From: Nocardia brevicatena NBRC 12119
GTDB taxonomy: Bacteria; Actinomycetota; Actinomycetes; Mycobacteriales; Mycobacteriaceae
Direction: 5' to 3'
Assembly (NCBI RefSeq): GCF_000308495.1
Contig: NZ_BAFU01000044.1
Location: 186,001-250,000 of the forward strand
DNA length: 64,000 bases
The translations under genes and the position numbers were made by a program. This document shows, piece by piece, positions 47,148-56,296 of this stretch (position 1 is the first letter of the stretch; the number at the start of each line of letters is the position of its first letter). The notes below the pieces were generated by a model. The model had not been told where the DNA came from and did not search any database. It saw only the letters and a program-made list of their open reading frames with translations.

Positions 47148-48089
47148 CTAGGTGCGGGTGAGCTTGGCGATGGTGGCGTGCACACCCACCACCCCGTTCA
47201 CCATTTGTGTCACGTGCACATCGGCGGCTATCGAACAGAGGCTGTAGGCGTCCTCGGCGGTCAGCCCCTCGGCGACGAGCCAATTCACCAGCTCGTCCAC
47301 CGCCTCATGGGCCGCTTCCTCCAGGGTGTGCCCGAACCCCGTGGCGATGAGATGGGTGCCGGATTCGGCGCGCGGCGTCCGTAACCGGGCCCCGCTCGCC
47401 AGCGAGAACCGTAGCCGGACGTGCTCCATCCCGGCCTCGATGGCCGTCTGGTTGACCTCTCCATCCCCTTGGGCGGCGTGCCCGTCGCCGCAGTAGAAGC
47501 CGGCTCCCGGGTGGAATACCGGCAGTTCGAGCGTCGTCCCCGCGACCAACGCGGTGAGGTCCATATTGCCCCCGAAGGGGCCGGGTTCGACGGTGCTGCG
47601 GGCTCCGCTCTCGCCCGGTGCGACCCCCATGATCCCGAGAAAGGGCCGCAGCGGCACCCGCACTTTTCCGGCAAGTGTCGTGGTCATGGTTTCACGGTCC
47701 AGTTCGAAATGCCGGATCATCGGGTCCGGGAATCGGTCCCGAAGCACTCCGCGTCCTCGTGGATGGGCGACCACGAGGTTGAATCCGTGCGCTGCGGGGA
47801 CCAGTTCGATGATCTCCACGACAAGCGCATCGCCGGGCTCGGCGCCACGAATGTGGATCGGCCCGGTGATCGAGTGCGGGCCCAACGCTTCCGGGAAGTG
47901 CGCGCGGATCCGCGGGAAATCGTCGATCGCGGTGTCCGGGGTGACCCGGTTTCCCCAGTGCCCCCACGTCGACAGGACGACCTCGTCGCCGGGGTCGATG
48001 GTCAGTACCGGCGGGAAGGCCGGATCGATCACTCCTACCCGGACGGTATCCGGCCCGGCCGGCAATCGGTGCACACGAGACGTCGGCAT
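47148..48089 (-). CDS. Acetamidase/formamidase
   Basis: 313 residues of the FmdA/AmdA family: VRVGVIDPAFPPVLTIDPGD, VVLSTWGHWGN, ITGPIHIRGAEPGDALVVEI, NMDLTALVAGTTLELPVFHP and GFYCGDGHAAQGDGEVN. It hydrolyses formamide or a short amide to acid and ammonia. The ATG at 48089 begins MPTSRVHRL; a GTG four codons upstream is possible. It follows ligA by 16 bases, so it is in the same operon. Formamide release is known in some N-heterocycle pathways. Confidence 0.9.
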   Translation of the reverse strand: MPTSRVHRLPAGPDTVRVGVIDPAFPPVLTIDPGDEVVLSTWGHWGNRVTPDTAIDDFPRIRAHFPEALGPHSITGPIHIRGAEPGDALVVEIIELVPAAHGFNLVVAHPRGRGVLRDRFPDPMIRHFELDRETMTTTLAGKVRVPLRPFLGIMGVAPGESGARSTVEPGPFGGNMDLTALVAGTTLELPVFHPGAGFYCGDGHAAQGDGEVNQTAIEAGMEHVRLRFSLASGARLRTPRAESGTHLIATGFGHTLEEAAHEAVDELVNWLVAEGLTAEDAYSLCSIAADVHVTQMVNGVVGVHATIAKLTRT

Positions 48090-48105
48090 GGTGGTCACCG
48101 ACGGC

Positions 48106-48441
48106 TCACTCCGCATTCGTTCCGTCGCCGCCGGCCGGCGCCGGTTCGGACTCGCCGCGGATCGACGCGAGCAGCGCCTCCACGGCGCTGATGCCGCCTT
48201 CCTTCCGGTCGCTGTAGACGATCCGCGCGAACTGCGCACCCAGGTACGGATGGAGGCCGAGCGCGTAGAGAGCGCGCCAGTCGCGGCGTTCGATGGCGCT
48301 GCGCTCGGCCGGAGTCAGATCGTACCGGTCGAGCACGGCCGCCCGATCCTGCTCGAATTCACGCCGTAACTCGGCGTTCCACTTGAGGTTCTGGACCAGG
48401 TCGTGTGTTACGAGTGCGGTGTTGAGATTGTCCAAGCTCAT
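48106..48441 (-). CDS. LigA-type small subunit of an extradiol dioxygenase
   Basis: 111 residues: LNTALVTHDLVQNLKWNAEL, REFEQDRAAVLDRYDLTPAE and the WRALYALGLHPYLGAQFAR signature of the protocatechuate 4,5-dioxygenase alpha (LigA) family. In LigAB enzymes this subunit caps the active site of LigB. The ATG has AGGAGG seven bases upstream. It begins 11 bases after the ligB-like stop, so the two are co-expressed. Confidence 0.88.
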   Translation of the reverse strand: MSLDNLNTALVTHDLVQNLKWNAELRREFEQDRAAVLDRYDLTPAERSAIERRDWRALYALGLHPYLGAQFARIVYSDRKEGGISAVEALLASIRGESEPAPAGGDGTNAE

Positions 48442-48452
48442 CGAGGGTCCTC

Positions 48453-49319
48453 CTATCCCGCTACCGGTACGGACGTCATATCCCAGGTGACGGCACCGAT
48501 TCCGCAGCGCCACTGGTCCCATCCGGTGTAGCCGAGCACCTCGCAGGGCCGCTCACCGATCGCGCCCATCACTACGAACCAGCTGAGAAGCTCGCTGGTC
48601 CCTCCGATGCCCGCTTCGTCCATGCGTTCGGGAGTGACCTCGGCGAGCACGCGCTCGTGGTCACCCTCGGCCAGCAGCTCGAGGAACCACGTGTCGAACT
48701 TCTCGTCGATGTGGAAGTCGCGCAGTCCGCCGGGCTCGTGACTGAGCCCCCCGGACGCCAACAGACCGATGCGAGCGTCCGCCGGTAGTTCGTTCGCGAT
48801 GATGTCGCCGAGCGCCTGACCGACCTCGTACGAGCGATGCTGGTCCGGAATGGGCGGTACCGTGCAGTTCTGCAGGAGGGTGAGCATCCGCACACCGCTG
48901 GACTCGATTTCGGTCTTCACCACGGGGACGGAGATATTGTCGTCGAAATTCAGATTCTCACGGCTTGCCGAAATCCGGATTTCCCGGTGAATCAGTCCGT
49001 TGAAGACGATTTCCGCGGTCGCGGGGTCGCCCGGAATCGTGTAGTCGTCGCATCCCAGCCATGACTTGAAGAATTCGAACGGCCCCCGGTGTTGCTCCGC
49101 CATTCCGATGAGAAAGTCGGGATACGTGCGAATTCGATTGTTCGCCATATGGTCGTTGGCGACGATGATGAGGACGTCCGGTTTCACGTGGCGAATCTGC
49201 TTCGCGAGGGTGCCGTACGCGGACGACACCACCCGCCGCGATTCTGCCGGAGCCTGGTCGAACATGCCGATCAGTCCCGGCGCATGGCTGGCGGCGACCG
49301 CCAGTACGATCTCACCCAC
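48453..49319 (-). CDS. LigB-type catalytic subunit of an extradiol dioxygenase
   Basis: 288 residues of the class III ring-cleavage family (protocatechuate 4,5-dioxygenase beta/PydA-like). His12 (AASHAPG) and His57 (VANDHMANN) fit the Fe(II) ligands; LLASGGLSHEPGG is the conserved LxSGGLSH. The GTG at 49319 has GGAAGGA upstream. The frame is open further, into the hydantoinase C-terminus, without a stop. With the LigA-like partner it probably opens a dihydroxylated ring; the cluster suggests a nitrogen heterocycle. Confidence 0.88.
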   Translation of the reverse strand: MGEIVLAVAASHAPGLIGMFDQAPAESRRVVSSAYGTLAKQIRHVKPDVLIIVANDHMANNRIRTYPDFLIGMAEQHRGPFEFFKSWLGCDDYTIPGDPATAEIVFNGLIHREIRISASRENLNFDDNISVPVVKTEIESSGVRMLTLLQNCTVPPIPDQHRSYEVGQALGDIIANELPADARIGLLASGGLSHEPGGLRDFHIDEKFDTWFLELLAEGDHERVLAEVTPERMDEAGIGGTSELLSWFVVMGAIGERPCEVLGYTGWDQWRCGIGAVTWDMTSVPVAG

Positions 49320-51395
49320 GGTGAGTTCCTTCCTTTTCTGTGGTCTGTGCCGTCGCTCGGCCGGCTCGTAGCCTTCGACGAGAACCACCGTGGTCGTGGG
49401 CTGTTCGATGATCGCCGGGCCGATTACGCGGTTGTCGTGCCGCAGCGCCAACCCGTCGTAGATATCGGTCTGTCGTGTTTCGCCGGAGAAGACCGCCGCA
49501 CGGGTCCCCATCCGGGCGTGAGTGGCGTCCGGGCCCGCCGGCGGAGACTCCACCAGCGCCGGCTTCACCGTACGGCCGAGCGCCGTGAGCCGAACGTTGA
49601 TCAGTTCGAGCGGCTCGTCCGGCATCGCGTATCCGTTCATTGCCTCGTGGAGGATGTGGAACTCCGCTACGGGGCCTTGTCCAATTCCGGTCTCGTCAGT
49701 GTCTCGTCGAAGGCGACCGGAACCTCGATCTCGTCGAACTGCCCGATGTAGCGAAGGTCCGCCGTGAATACCAGGTCGATCGCTTCGGGATCGACGTTCT
49801 CCGACTTCAGCGTCGCGATCGCTTCGTCGCGGATCTCTCGATAGAGCTCACCGACCCGATCCAGGTCGAGCTTGTCGATATCCGAGGCGTGGGTGCGCGC
49901 ATACATGTGCTTGAGATCCGAGAGCAGCGTGCCGACCGCGCAGAACACCGATGACTCACGCGGTACGATGACCCGCCCAATACCGAGGTCCTGTGCGATC
50001 GGCACCGCGTGGATGGGTCCGGCACCGCCGGCCACGACCAGCGTGAACTCGCGTGGGTCGTATCCGCGCTTGACCGATACCTCGTTGACGGCTTCGGCCA
50101 TGGCGGCATTGACGACACGGTAGACGCCCTCCGCGGCCTGTAGCAGCGAGAGCCCGAGTGGCTCGGCGATCTGTTCCTCGACGGCTCGACGTGACGCCTC
50201 GACATCGAGGGTGAACGCACCGTCGCCGAAGAGGTCGGGGTTCAGGTAGCCCAGCAGCAGGTCGGCGTCGGTGACGGTCGGTTTCACACCACCCCGGCCA
50301 TAGCATGCGGGCCCGGGGTTTGCCGTCGCACTCTGCGGGCCGACGCGGAGAATGCCACCGGAGTCGATCCACGCCAGCGACCCACCGACCGCGCCCACCG
50401 TGTGGATATCGAGCATCGGCAGCGCGACGCGGTAGCCGCCGATGGCGCTCTCGGTCGTCAACAGGGGCTCACCATCCCGGACGAGGGCGACGTCGAAGCT
50501 GGTACCACCCATATCGACGGTGATGACGTCCTCGGAGCCGTGGTGTCCGGCGTACTGTAGTGCCGCCTCGGGAGCGGCCGCCGGCCCGGACATCAGTGCG
50601 TTGACCGCCATCTCGCCGGCGACCTCGGGCGACATCACGCCACCGTTGGACTGCACGATGAGAAGTGTTCCGTCGAAGCCCCGGTCGGCGAGTTGCCGTT
50701 CGATATTCGCCAGATAGTTCTGCAGTTTCGGACCGGTGAAGGCGTTGAGCACCGTGGTGCTGTGGCGCTCGTCGGCACGGATCTGCGGCAGCGTGTCACT
50801 GGACAGTGTCACGAAAGCATGGGGAAGTTCCGCACGCAGGATTTCGGCGGTGCGCTGCTCATGCGCAGGGTTGAGGAATGACCACAGGTAGGAAACGGCT
50901 ATTGCCTCTACACCGTGCTCCCGGAAATGGCGAGCGGCTTCCCGCACGTCCGCCTCGACGAGTGCCACTACTTCGTTGCCCTCGGCGTCGATCCGCTCTC
51001 GCACGGTGCGGATCAGTTCACGAGGTACCAACGGTGGCGGCGGTGCGTACTTCGAATCGTTCTGCCGCTCCCGGATACCGCGACGCATGTTCAGCAGGTC
51101 ACGGAAGCCATGAGTGGTGACGAACCCGGTCTTCGCGCCCTGCCGGGTGAGGACCGCGTTGGTGGCGATCGTGGTACCGTGCACGATCGTCGAGACTTCG
51201 CCGAGGAATTCCTCGAGTTGCTGGTTGTTGGCGGCGGCAGCGATGGCCAGTCCGTTCAGCAGCCCTTCCGAGGGGTGCGTGAGGGGTGGTCGGCGTTTTG
51301 TAGATTTTTCCGGTGCCGTCTGCCTCCACGACGAAGAGGTCGGTGAAGGTTCCACCGATATCGATACCGATACGACGGCTCTTGTCTGCGCTCAT
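49320..51395 (-). pseudogene. hyuA: Hydantoinase A / N-methylhydantoinase subunit with two frameshifts
   Basis: The ATG at 51395 starts MSADKSRRIGIDIGGTFTDL, the ATPase motif of HyuA. One extra C in a run at 51272-51275 (GGGG on the plus strand) shifts the frame; PSEGLLNGLAIAAAANNQQL continues to RPELDKAP and a stop at 49667. One missing base in a second run (49671-49674) again shifts it; VAEFHILHEAMNGYAMPDEP and IGPAIIEQPTTTVVLVEGYE are the true C-terminus, in frame with LigB. Corrected, it would be ~690 residues. Both shifts are in G/C runs, so sequencing errors are possible. No HyuB partner is present. Its usual role is ATP-dependent cleavage of a cyclic amide. Confidence 0.8.
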
Positions 51396-51573
51396 TGCAT
51401 TACTGCCCTGTACTGAGAGGCGTTACCGCCCCGTTCTGATAGGTGATGTGGTCGATCGGGCGCTGGACGAACAGGGGTCCTCCTTGCATAGATGGCCCCG
51501 CGAGAGAGGAAGCCTGGTCCCCGGGAATGTGACCGGTCTTGCTGCGAGGTGACATGAGGTCTGGTATTGCCAG

Positions 51574-51624
51574 ACGGTAGCTCTGGTCACACAAGCGCAC
51601 AAATAAATGTTCGGATAGTCCGAA
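51574..51624 (-). promoter_or_regulatory. hyuA operon promoter with IclR-type dyad
   Basis: TTCGGA-TAG-TCCGAA (51610-51624) is a perfect 6+3+6 inverted repeat of the size bound by IclR proteins. On the minus strand TTGTGC (51602-51597), a 17-base spacer and TACCGT (51579-51574) follow it, so the dyad lies just upstream of the -35, the position for an activator. The IclR gene is the last gene of the same cluster. Confidence 0.5.
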
Positions 51625-51884
51625 TGTGCCAGGTGGTGGCGTTGTGTCGGAGTGTCCGTGGCTTCCTCGTCGGGTCCGGCCGATTCCGGACGTGAAACGC
51701 CGGTCGACTTCTGCGGAGCATGCCTGGAGATACGGGCTGCCATTTCGAGGCCGATTCGAGCGAGGGCGGGTCCGGCATTGTCGACGGTTACGAGAACGCG
51801 GCCGGCCAGGGTTCCATATTGGGCCCGGCCGGCCCCGTGCTCGAATGCGGTCGGCGCAGGTCACAGGCGTGCCCACCCCAAGTG

Positions 51885-51916
51885 TGCATGAGATTTCACG
51901 ATCGTGCATAATCATT
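51885..51916 (+). promoter_or_regulatory. ARG box upstream of argG
   Basis: TGCATG (51885-51890) and TCGTGCATAATCATT (51902-51916) form a double box; the second part is identical over 15 bases to the argC box. CATAAT (51907-51912) could be the -10, as at argC. This shows that the split argG gene remains in the ArgR regulon. Confidence 0.65.
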
Positions 51917-52009
51917 TGCAGAACCGGCGCGAGCCGAACCGGCGATGGGGCAGCATACTGCTCCCTGAAGCCGCGCAGATCCCACAACCATTCGAGGAGC
52001 ACCAAGAAC

Positions 52010-53212
52010 ATGTCCGATCACGTCGTACTCGCCTACTCCGGTGGGCTGGACACCTCCGTCGCCATCAGCTGGATCGGCAAGGAGACCGGCGCCGAGGTTG
52101 TGGCCGTCGCCATCGACCTGGGGCAGGGCGGCGAGGACATGAACGTGGTGCGTCAACGCGCCCTGGACTGCGGCGCCGTGGAAGCCGTCGTGGTGGACGC
52201 CCGCGACGAGTTCGCCGACGACTATTGCCTGCCCACCATCCAGGCCAACGCCCTCTACATGGGCCAGTACCCCCTGGTGTCGGCCATCAGCCGCCCGCTC
52301 ATCGTCAAGCACCTGGTGGAGGCCGCCAAATTCCACGGCGCCAACACCGTCGCGCACGGGTGCACCGGCAAGGGGAACGACCAGGTCCGCTTCGAGGTCG
52401 GTATCGGCGCCCTGGCGCCCGACCTGAACGTGATCGCTCCGGTCCGCGACTACGCCTGGACGCGGGAGAAGGCGATCGCCTTCGCCGAGGAGAACCACCT
52501 CCCCATCAACGTCACCAAGAAGTCCCCGTTCTCCATCGACCAGAATGTGTGGGGTCGCGCCGTCGAAACCGGTTTCCTCGAGGACCTGTGGAACGCGCCC
52601 ACCAAGGACGTCTACGACTACACCTCCGACCCCACCGTCAATTTCGAGGCCCCCGACGAACTGATCATCACCTTCGACAGGGGAGTCCCGGTGGCCATCG
52701 ACGGCCGCCAGGTCAGCGTGCTCGAGGCCATCACCGAACTCAACAAGCGCGCCGGTCGCCAGGGCGTCGGCCGCCTCGACATGGTGGAGGACCGGCTCGT
52801 CGGCATCAAGAGCCGGGAGATCTACGAGGCACCGGGCGCCATCACCCTGATCACCGCGCACCAGGCGTTGGAGAACATCACCCTGGAACGCGAACTGGGC
52901 CGATACAAGCGTCAGGTCGAGCAGCGCTGGGGCGAGCTGGCCTACGACGGCCTGTGGTTCTCCCCGCTCAAGGGGGCCCTGGACGCCTTCGTCCTCGACA
53001 CCCAGCAGCACGTCTCCGGTGATATCCGCCTGGTGCTGCACGGCGGCACCGCCGTGGTCAACGGCCGCCGCAGCGAACAGTCCCTGTACGACTTCAACCT
53101 CGCCACCTACGACGAGGGCGATACCTTCGACCAGTCGCTGGCCAAGGGCTTCGTCCAGCTCCACGGTCTGTCCTCCAAGGTCGCCGCCCGCCGCGACCTG
53201 AACCAGAAGTAA
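52010..53212 (+). CDS. argG: Argininosuccinate synthase
   Basis: 400 residues. Joins citrulline and aspartate with ATP. The P-loop is [28 protein letters not shown] and [15 protein letters not shown] are conserved, and [12 protein letters not shown]-like strands end the protein. The ATG has GAGGAG upstream. It is preceded by an ARG box and followed by a 380-base structured gap before argH. Confidence 0.97.
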   Translation: MSDHVVLAYSGGLDTSVAISWIGKETGAEVVAVAIDLGQGGEDMNVVRQRALDCGAVEAVVVDARDEFADDYCLPTIQANALYMGQYPLVSAISRPLIVKHLVEAAKFHGANTVAHGCTGKGNDQVRFEVGIGALAPDLNVIAPVRDYAWTREKAIAFAEENHLPINVTKKSPFSIDQNVWGRAVETGFLEDLWNAPTKDVYDYTSDPTVNFEAPDELIITFDRGVPVAIDGRQVSVLEAITELNKRAGRQGVGRLDMVEDRLVGIKSREIYEAPGAITLITAHQALENITLERELGRYKRQVEQRWGELAYDGLWFSPLKGALDAFVLDTQQHVSGDIRLVLHGGTAVVNGRRSEQSLYDFNLATYDEGDTFDQSLAKGFVQLHGLSSKVAARRDLNQK

Positions 53213-53231
53213 ACCGCCCGCGAACACCGCT

Positions 53232-53260
53232 CCGGTGGCGTACCAGGACACCGCCACCGG
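53232..53260 (+). terminator. Hairpin after argG
   Basis: CCGGTGGCG (53232-53240) pairs with CGCCACCGG (53252-53260) around an 11-base loop, 20 bases after the argG stop. CCGCCC and GGGCGG outside can extend it. It could terminate or attenuate transcription into argH. Confidence 0.5.
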
Positions 53261-53271
53261 GCGGGGAATGA

Positions 53272-55002
<1,731 letters not shown>

Positions 55003-55006
55003 CCGG

Positions 55007-55330
55007 GTGACGTTGCTTTTCCTGGCCCTGGCCATCGTCTCGGAAATATCGGCAACCATTTCGCTGAAACTGTCCGAAGGTTTCACCAAGCCGGTTTTCT
55101 CGGTCGTGGTGGTGATTGGCTATATGGCATCTTTCGCGTGCTTGTCCCAGGCGCTGACACGGGGTATGGCGGTGAGTGTGGCCTACGGTGTCTGGTCTGC
55201 GGTGGGGGTCGCCGCAGTCGCTGCCATCGGTGCGCTCTTCTTGGGGGAGCGCCTCACCCTGGTACAGGTCAGTGGTGTAGCCCTCGTCATCCTCGGCGTT
55301 CTCGCGCTGGAACTCGGTGGGGCGCATTGA
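55007..55330 (+). CDS. Small multidrug resistance (SMR) transporter
   Basis: 107 residues with four transmembrane helices. The essential membrane glutamate is Glu13 (LFLALAIVSEISATISLK). GYMASFACLSQALTRGMAVS, VAYGVWSAVGVAAVAAIGAL and VSGVALVILGVLALEL are the family helices. It exports lipophilic cations or guanidinium-type compounds by proton exchange. The GTG start lies five bases after argH, so it is probably translated from the argH message; a guanidine or arginine-related cation would fit but is speculation. Confidence 0.88.
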   Translation: MTLLFLALAIVSEISATISLKLSEGFTKPVFSVVVVIGYMASFACLSQALTRGMAVSVAYGVWSAVGVAAVAAIGALFLGERLTLVQVSGVALVILGVLALELGGAH

Positions 55331-55400
55331 CTTTCGCTATTCCGCTGGGCGTACGGGTTGCTGTTGAACCCGTTGCCCTGCGGAATGCCACACCCTCGCG

Positions 55401-55530
55401 CAATTAATTTTGCATAAATTTATATAAGCGAAATTACTATAGCTTCGCAACGGGTGTCGGTGTCGAAGAGAGCGGTGGGAGGGGGCATAAATGTGAATAC
55501 TAAGATATGCGCATCTAAAAATTACTCCCC
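55401..55530. other. AT-rich island between SMR and idi genes
   Basis: Two A/T-rich runs (55401-55441 and ~55487-55525) stand out in an otherwise G/C-rich window. The first includes the palindrome ATAAATTTAT (55414-55423) and GCGAA/TTCGC (55428-55432, 55444-55448). Converging genes flank it, so it is not an obvious promoter; Lsr2-type silencing or a bent terminator region are options. Confidence 0.4.
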
Positions 55531-55556
55531 ACACCGGTTTCGGCGAAGGGACGGAT

Positions 55557-56138
55557 TCAGCGCTCTGTGCGTGAGGCGGTTGCAACCTCTAGCACGCCGG
55601 TGAGCCAGGGGCTGTAATGTTCGGGATTCGCTATGAGTGCCGCCCGCAGATCGGCCGGGTGAACCCAGCGGTGGGCGGCCACCTCCGCCGGGTCGGGCCG
55701 GGGGTCTTCGGTGTCGAGCAGGCCGACGAGCACATGGTCCCACTCATGCTCGATATGGCCGCTGTGCGGGTCCTCGGCGCGATACCGGTACACCCCGGCC
55801 TCGGTGAGTGGGGTGCTCAACCCCATTTCCTCGATGAGCCGGATCGTCGCCGAATCGGTGACCGGACGTCCGGGTACCGGATGCCCGCAGCAGGTATTGG
55901 ACCAGCGAGCCGGAAAGCGGGTCTTACCGTGCGCGCGCTGCTGCAGCAGCACCCGACCGGCCCGGTCGAACAGTAGTACCGAAAATGCGCGATGCAGGAG
56001 ACCGGGTGCCCGATGCGCCTGCGCGACCGCGCAGGAGCCTACGGCGTGGCCGGTGTCGTCGACGAGCTCGACGGGGAGTGCTTCGCGATCGGGGGGAGGA
56101 GGCGCCGCGTTGGCTGCAGGATGCGCGGTGTTGGTCAC
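55557..56138 (-). CDS. idi: Isopentenyl-diphosphate delta-isomerase, type 1
   Basis: 193 residues, Nudix fold. Interconverts IPP and DMAPP for isoprenoid synthesis. The catalytic Cys is in RWSNTCCGHPVPG and the Glu in HIEHEWDHVLVG; LHRAFSVLLFDRAGRVLLQQ and RFPARWSN are typical. I chose the GTG at 56138 (VTNTAHP); the frame is open 44 codons further but that part is not conserved-looking. It is divergent from the fused lipase/ligase gene. Confidence 0.93.
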   Translation of the reverse strand: MTNTAHPAANAAPPPPDREALPVELVDDTGHAVGSCAVAQAHRAPGLLHRAFSVLLFDRAGRVLLQQRAHGKTRFPARWSNTCCGHPVPGRPVTDSATIRLIEEMGLSTPLTEAGVYRYRAEDPHSGHIEHEWDHVLVGLLDTEDPRPDPAEVAAHRWVHPADLRAALIANPEHYSPWLTGVLEVATASRTER

Positions 56139-56201
56139 GATCCCACCATATCGGCGATGGATTCGGCGCCGGCGCTCTCCGGAGGTACATGATGGAACAC
56201 G

Positions 56202-56218
56202 CCACAGAAAACCTGTGG
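56202..56218. promoter_or_regulatory. Inverted repeat in the idi / lipase-ligase gap
   Basis: CCACAG-AAAAC-CTGTGG, a perfect 6+5+6 inverted repeat between the divergent starts at 56138 and 56297. It could be an operator; no regulator gene is adjacent. Confidence 0.35.
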
Positions 56219-56296
56219 TGTTGTTTATGGGAAGCTCGTATGGACACATCGGGTGTGTGATGTGTGTCACTTAGAGGTAGGGCCTGGGAGCGGATC

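Larger units (their letters stand above)
51396..52009. other. Divergent control region between hyuA and argG
   Basis: About 610 bases without a convincing gene. Just before hyuA a minus-strand frame (MQGGPLFVQRPIDHITYQNG then nine residues) ends at TAA seven bases from the hyuA ATG and is preceded by nothing recognisable; it might be a short leader. The region also carries the IclR-type dyad at 51610-51624 and the argG ARG box at 51885-51916. Confidence 0.4.
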
